Shown here: positions 60,857-64,000 of the stretch, one piece after another
Position numbering within the stretch: position 1 is the stretch's first letter
How the letters are laid out: each line of letters opens with the position of its first letter
NCBI GenBank assembly: GCA_019722365.1
Contig: JADFUC010002358.1
Span: 434,001 to 498,000 of the forward strand
Length of the DNA stretch: 64,000 nucleotides
Direction of reading: 5' to 3'
Source of the DNA: Lithospermum erythrorhizon
Taxonomy: Eukaryota > Streptophyta > Magnoliopsida > Boraginales > Boraginaceae
Position numbers and translations under genes: made by a program
Notes under the pieces: model-generated
What the model was told of the DNA's origin: nothing
Database searches by the model: none
What the model saw: only the letters and a program-made list of their open reading frames with translations

Positions 60857-63800
60857 CTAAGTTTTAATGAACATTTTCCTGAACTCATCATTCGATTTTG
60901 GTGTTTCTTCTTCTCCGCCCTCAGCTTTCGTAGGTTGCTTACCTTCGGCAGCCACACCAAGGGGTCGAACAGTTCTCGGGATGGCGAATGTATTCTTACC
61001 CTTGAGTGGGACTTCATCGCCTCTCTGATGGTTGGCCTTTTCAGGATCATTGGAAGACTGATTGGCACCATTCAAAACAGAAACTATATTTAGCTAAATA
61101 ATTTTATCAGAAAATTTAATCAAAAATACAGCATGAAGCCAAGAAAAACAACTCCGCTAAGATCAAGTTTTATCAGAAATAATTTCAACAGAGTCAAGCT
61201 TCTCTGTGCATGGGCATATCGTTAACATATAATCAAATTTTAATAACTAGATACTGTTCTTGGAATTACTAACCAATAAATAGTTTGTTATGCTGTTTGA
61301 TAAATGTAATAATGGCAATGACCTGCAAATGTTTGGTATTAATAGCGAACGCCGAACCCGAATTTCTTCTCTGCTATTAGATCTGAGAAGTGGTTCTTCC
61401 GCTTGAGGATCCGAAATCTACACAACCCTCTTCTCCAGTAAGTTGTGCTTATTCTTTGCCAGAGCTGCAATAAGGTGTGCATCATCGGAGAAGTCCACAT
61501 AAGCCAATCCCTTGAGAAACAAGATAATACGTTATGGACATCAAAAAGCTCTGGTCTGATGGTACAATTCTACATTGGATTTTGAATAATAAATGGTAGT
61601 GAACATTGAAATATAGAATACATTTCCCATGAAAAATATGCTACAATCACTACAATGCTTGAACAGGAACCCGACGGGATCTCAAAGTAGAGCAGCACTG
61701 AGTCATTATAAATAAACTGTACTCAAAATAATTGAATTGTCTTAAGAGGTTTGGAGGCCTTACTGGGACATGGAGGCCTGGGTCCGATTTTACCAATGTA
61801 AGAGGATGTAGAATTTTTCTAACCTCTTAAAGAACATTTGGAGTATAAAAGATAACCTGTTATGGGCTAGTACCGACAAAACCAACTGCAGATACCTAGG
61901 AAGTGCTATACAGGAAATCCTTAGTTGATGTGGTGGGGAGGGAAACTGATCTGAGACGTCAAATACAGAAAGTGACTTAAGCTATTATCTGTTCCATTTC
62001 AGATACTCAACACACAACCTGGAAACTACTAGCCCATTAACTCTCTTATACAAAGGAAAATCAAATAAAACACCATAGGAATAAATATACATTTATCATT
62101 TACTATAAAATTAATCACTAACAGCCAATCATTGGTATGTAATGCCTTCTTGAATCTTAACAAACTAAAAATGATATCATCTTAGTGCACTACATAATAT
62201 CATGATTAATCCAGACACTTACTTAACCAGAGTGGGAGACCAACACTTCACCACATACTGCAAATACCATGTGACAAGGTGTACAATAAAACTAGGAGAA
62301 ATTACCCTTGATTTTTGCGTGAATTTATCCTTCAATATTCGAATTGCAATCACTCCCCCAATTTCGCTGAAGAAGTTCAGCAGATCCTTGTCGGTTGCCT
62401 GCACAAGTGGAAGCAAATTAGCAAGTATTCGTATAACCACCAACAGCTGATTTGTAACAGTGGCACAATAAACAGGATCATTATTGCCAGGGAAGGAAGC
62501 ATAACTTGCCTTGAGGCTAAGATTTGATAAAAAAGCCGTGCACTGGTCTTTAAAGAATTTAGGCTTCTCGTTGGACAATCTTTGCATCACATTATTTCCC
62601 TGATCCTGAGTACCATTGTGGGTTTCCAGTTTAACAGCTCCAGGAGAATCTCTTGCTTGTTTTTTGTTCTGTTTGTTGTTCTCCTTTGGCTTCTGTGAGA
62701 TGTCTTTTCTGCGTTTTGCTGGAGACTCCTCATCTGTAATGCTAGAAACTGGTTTTCTCTTTTCACGGGGCATATTCTCTACAGTAATCCCTCTCTTATC
62801 AGTTGATGAACCCATACTTTTGATTTCCTGCTGCAACTTGAATAGCTGTAGTTCTTCCAGACGAGGAGCCACCTGAAGCAAGGAAGCAAGCAAACAAAGA
62901 AATTTATAAGATATCTCATACATGTTTAAGCCCCTGCCATGAGACGCTTATACGCATGCAATAGTAAAAGTAAATAGTGGACATTTCAACCTAAGCTTTT
63001 TCATCGAATTGTTTCCAAAAAAAAAAACACACCTTTTGCATAGCAAGATCAAAATCTTCAAGGGAACCGCGTTCTTTCTCAAAGCGCATCCATGTTTGGC
63101 ATATGTCCTGAAAGATTCTGTGTGTTTAAGAAAAGTATGCATCATCCAATTTCATGCGTAAAGAGAACAAAACTAGTTATAAAATGGTACACAAGAAGAG
63201 AGATATGATGGAAATGTGAAGAACAAAACATATCAATACAGTCACACCAAAAATAATTATGCTTAATTCATTTTGAATTTTTTTTTGGATTTAGTACAGG
63301 GCCGCAAGTGTACTCGGCATTACTTGAGTGCCTGATGTGGCTCAGCCTTCTGGGCTCAATCCAAAATTAGGCCCCAAGAACAACAAATTAAAGCTCAACT
63401 CGAGAATACGTTTTGATATAATATCAACATATGCACACCAACACAGACATTAATAGCTATAGCTTGACTCAAATGCTTAGCATGAAGTCTCTACAGGCAG
63501 CCAAATCGATTATAGAAGTTCCCTATGAGAAAAGGTATGCTGAACTGAGAACAAGAAATCTTCTAGCCTGTATAGGAAGAAGTACAATCTTCACTACTTC
63601 ACTATATTGAACAGATCTAAAGACGCAAAAAGCCTATTTGATAAGGAAAATATGATCGGTGAATTAATCTGAAAACAGTTTTGTGCTCTAATTTACCATG
63701 CCTTGGTCTGTACAAAAATGGAAGTTGCTCTTGCATTTTTATAGATCAAGTACTTCCAGGGAGTGTTAAGCCAACAAAAAGCTACAGTCTAAGTTGGATA

Positions 63801-63999
63801 TTCTTTCTACAATAAAAAATAATTTGGATAGTCAATGCCCAAAGAAATTGCATAAGAATTTAAAGCCAAGGAAAAATTGTAATAATCTGTCAGTATAATG
63901 CAGACTGAGTGAGCACTAAATAGCAGGAATGTATGAACACAAGGTACTTCAAGGACACATGAAGTGCTAAAATATAGACTGCTGAACCAGAAGCATACC
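60857..63999 (-). CDS. SART3/EMB140-like U4/U6 recycling factor, 3' part (gene runs off the right edge)
   Basis: Exons in the window (right to left): 63033-63107, 62510-62872, 62306-62398, 61427-61510, 60857-61093, plus a donor 'AG|GTATGC' at the edge (exon end about 63999). Together they encode 283 residues plus stop. SART3/Prp24-type proteins help reassemble U4/U6 snRNPs; the N-terminal HAT repeats are outside the window. Visible here: a HAT end (DICQTWMRFEKERGSLEDF), a basic nuclear-localization-like stretch (KRKPVSS, AKRRKD), an RRM (CTAFLSNLSLK, then ATDKDLLNFFSEIGGV, IRILKD and GLAYVDFSDDAHL), and a C-terminal LSm-interaction motif SNDEFRKMFIKT. It most resembles Arabidopsis EMB140 (At4g24270). 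The intron between exons 62510-62872 and 62306-62398 has a GC donor. An in-frame TAG at 61418-61420 is taken as intronic, because skipping from 61427 to 61093 restores the frame. Confidence 0.85.
62399..62509 (-). other. 111-nt in-frame, stop-free GC-AG intron in the RRM
   Basis: The donor AAG|GCAAGT and acceptor GTGCAG| bracket 111 nt (37 codons) with no stop. Splicing joins NLSLK to ATDKDLL, matching the RRM. Retention would insert 37 residues (ASYASFPGNNDP and onward) between the first strand and the first helix. Confidence 0.7.
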
Positions 64000-64000
64000 T

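Noticed and set aside
61418..61420. In-frame TAG at the end of the RRM of the SART3-like gene as a premature stop
   Set aside because: A donor (AGG|GTTGTG) precedes it and splicing to 61093 keeps the frame into the LSm-interaction exon, so the TAG is intronic.
62219..62923. Single 234-aa ORF spanning the SART3-like exons
   Set aside because: It reads through an upstream intron end, a 111-nt intron and a downstream intron start. Only the exon parts match the family.

Overview
The window is nuclear DNA of a flowering plant, almost certainly a eudicot. It is AT-rich, its genes are split by many spliceosomal introns, it carries decayed plant retrotransposons and MITEs, and its conserved proteins match plant families (NPF transporter, CAND1, a DUF647/RUS protein, a SART3-like splicing factor). 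I cannot name the species. Exon boundaries were assigned by hand from splice signals, frame continuity and remembered family sequences, without alignments.

Layout. 1-31 kb is a gene-poor repeat zone. It holds a decayed Ty3/gypsy element with two diverged LTRs (about 2.1-6.8 kb), carrying a Cassandra-type LTR with an embedded 5S rRNA-like segment. Next is a minus-strand Ty1/copia element delimited by 245-249 bp LTRs (8.31-15.81 kb), itself interrupted by a Mutator-like element with long terminal inverted repeats and a 9-bp target duplication (13.23-14.42 kb). After it come two arrays of the same ~105 bp AT-rich monomer (17.4 and 22.4 kb), a LINE relic (18.66-19.72 kb), a hairpin-bearing short tandem array (20.24-20.53 kb), a G-rich tract (24.4 kb) and a relic of a plant transposon protein domain (30.4 kb).

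31-64 kb is the gene-rich half. An NPF4-clade transporter (+, 31.27-34.90 kb, 5 exons, 607 aa) is followed by a complete CAND1 gene (-, 36.66-47.51 kb, 28 exons, 1219 aa) and a complete RUS6-like gene (+, 51.60-56.24 kb, 13 exons, 492 aa). A patch of mixed gene fragments includes a truncated zinc-finger homeodomain piece (57.5-58.1 kb). Last is the 3' part of a SART3/EMB140-like gene (-, 60.86 kb to the right edge). The intact genes are unlinked housekeeping or transport functions: CAND1 in cullin-RING ligase exchange, the SART3-like protein in U4/U6 snRNP recycling, the NPF protein in membrane transport. They form no operon or pathway.

Points most worth checking: two GC-AG introns (one in CAND1, one in the SART3-like gene), a possible alternative terminal exon inside CAND1, a 111-nt in-frame stop-free intron within the RRM of the SART3-like gene, and the nested transposons. 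I saw no convincing new biological system.
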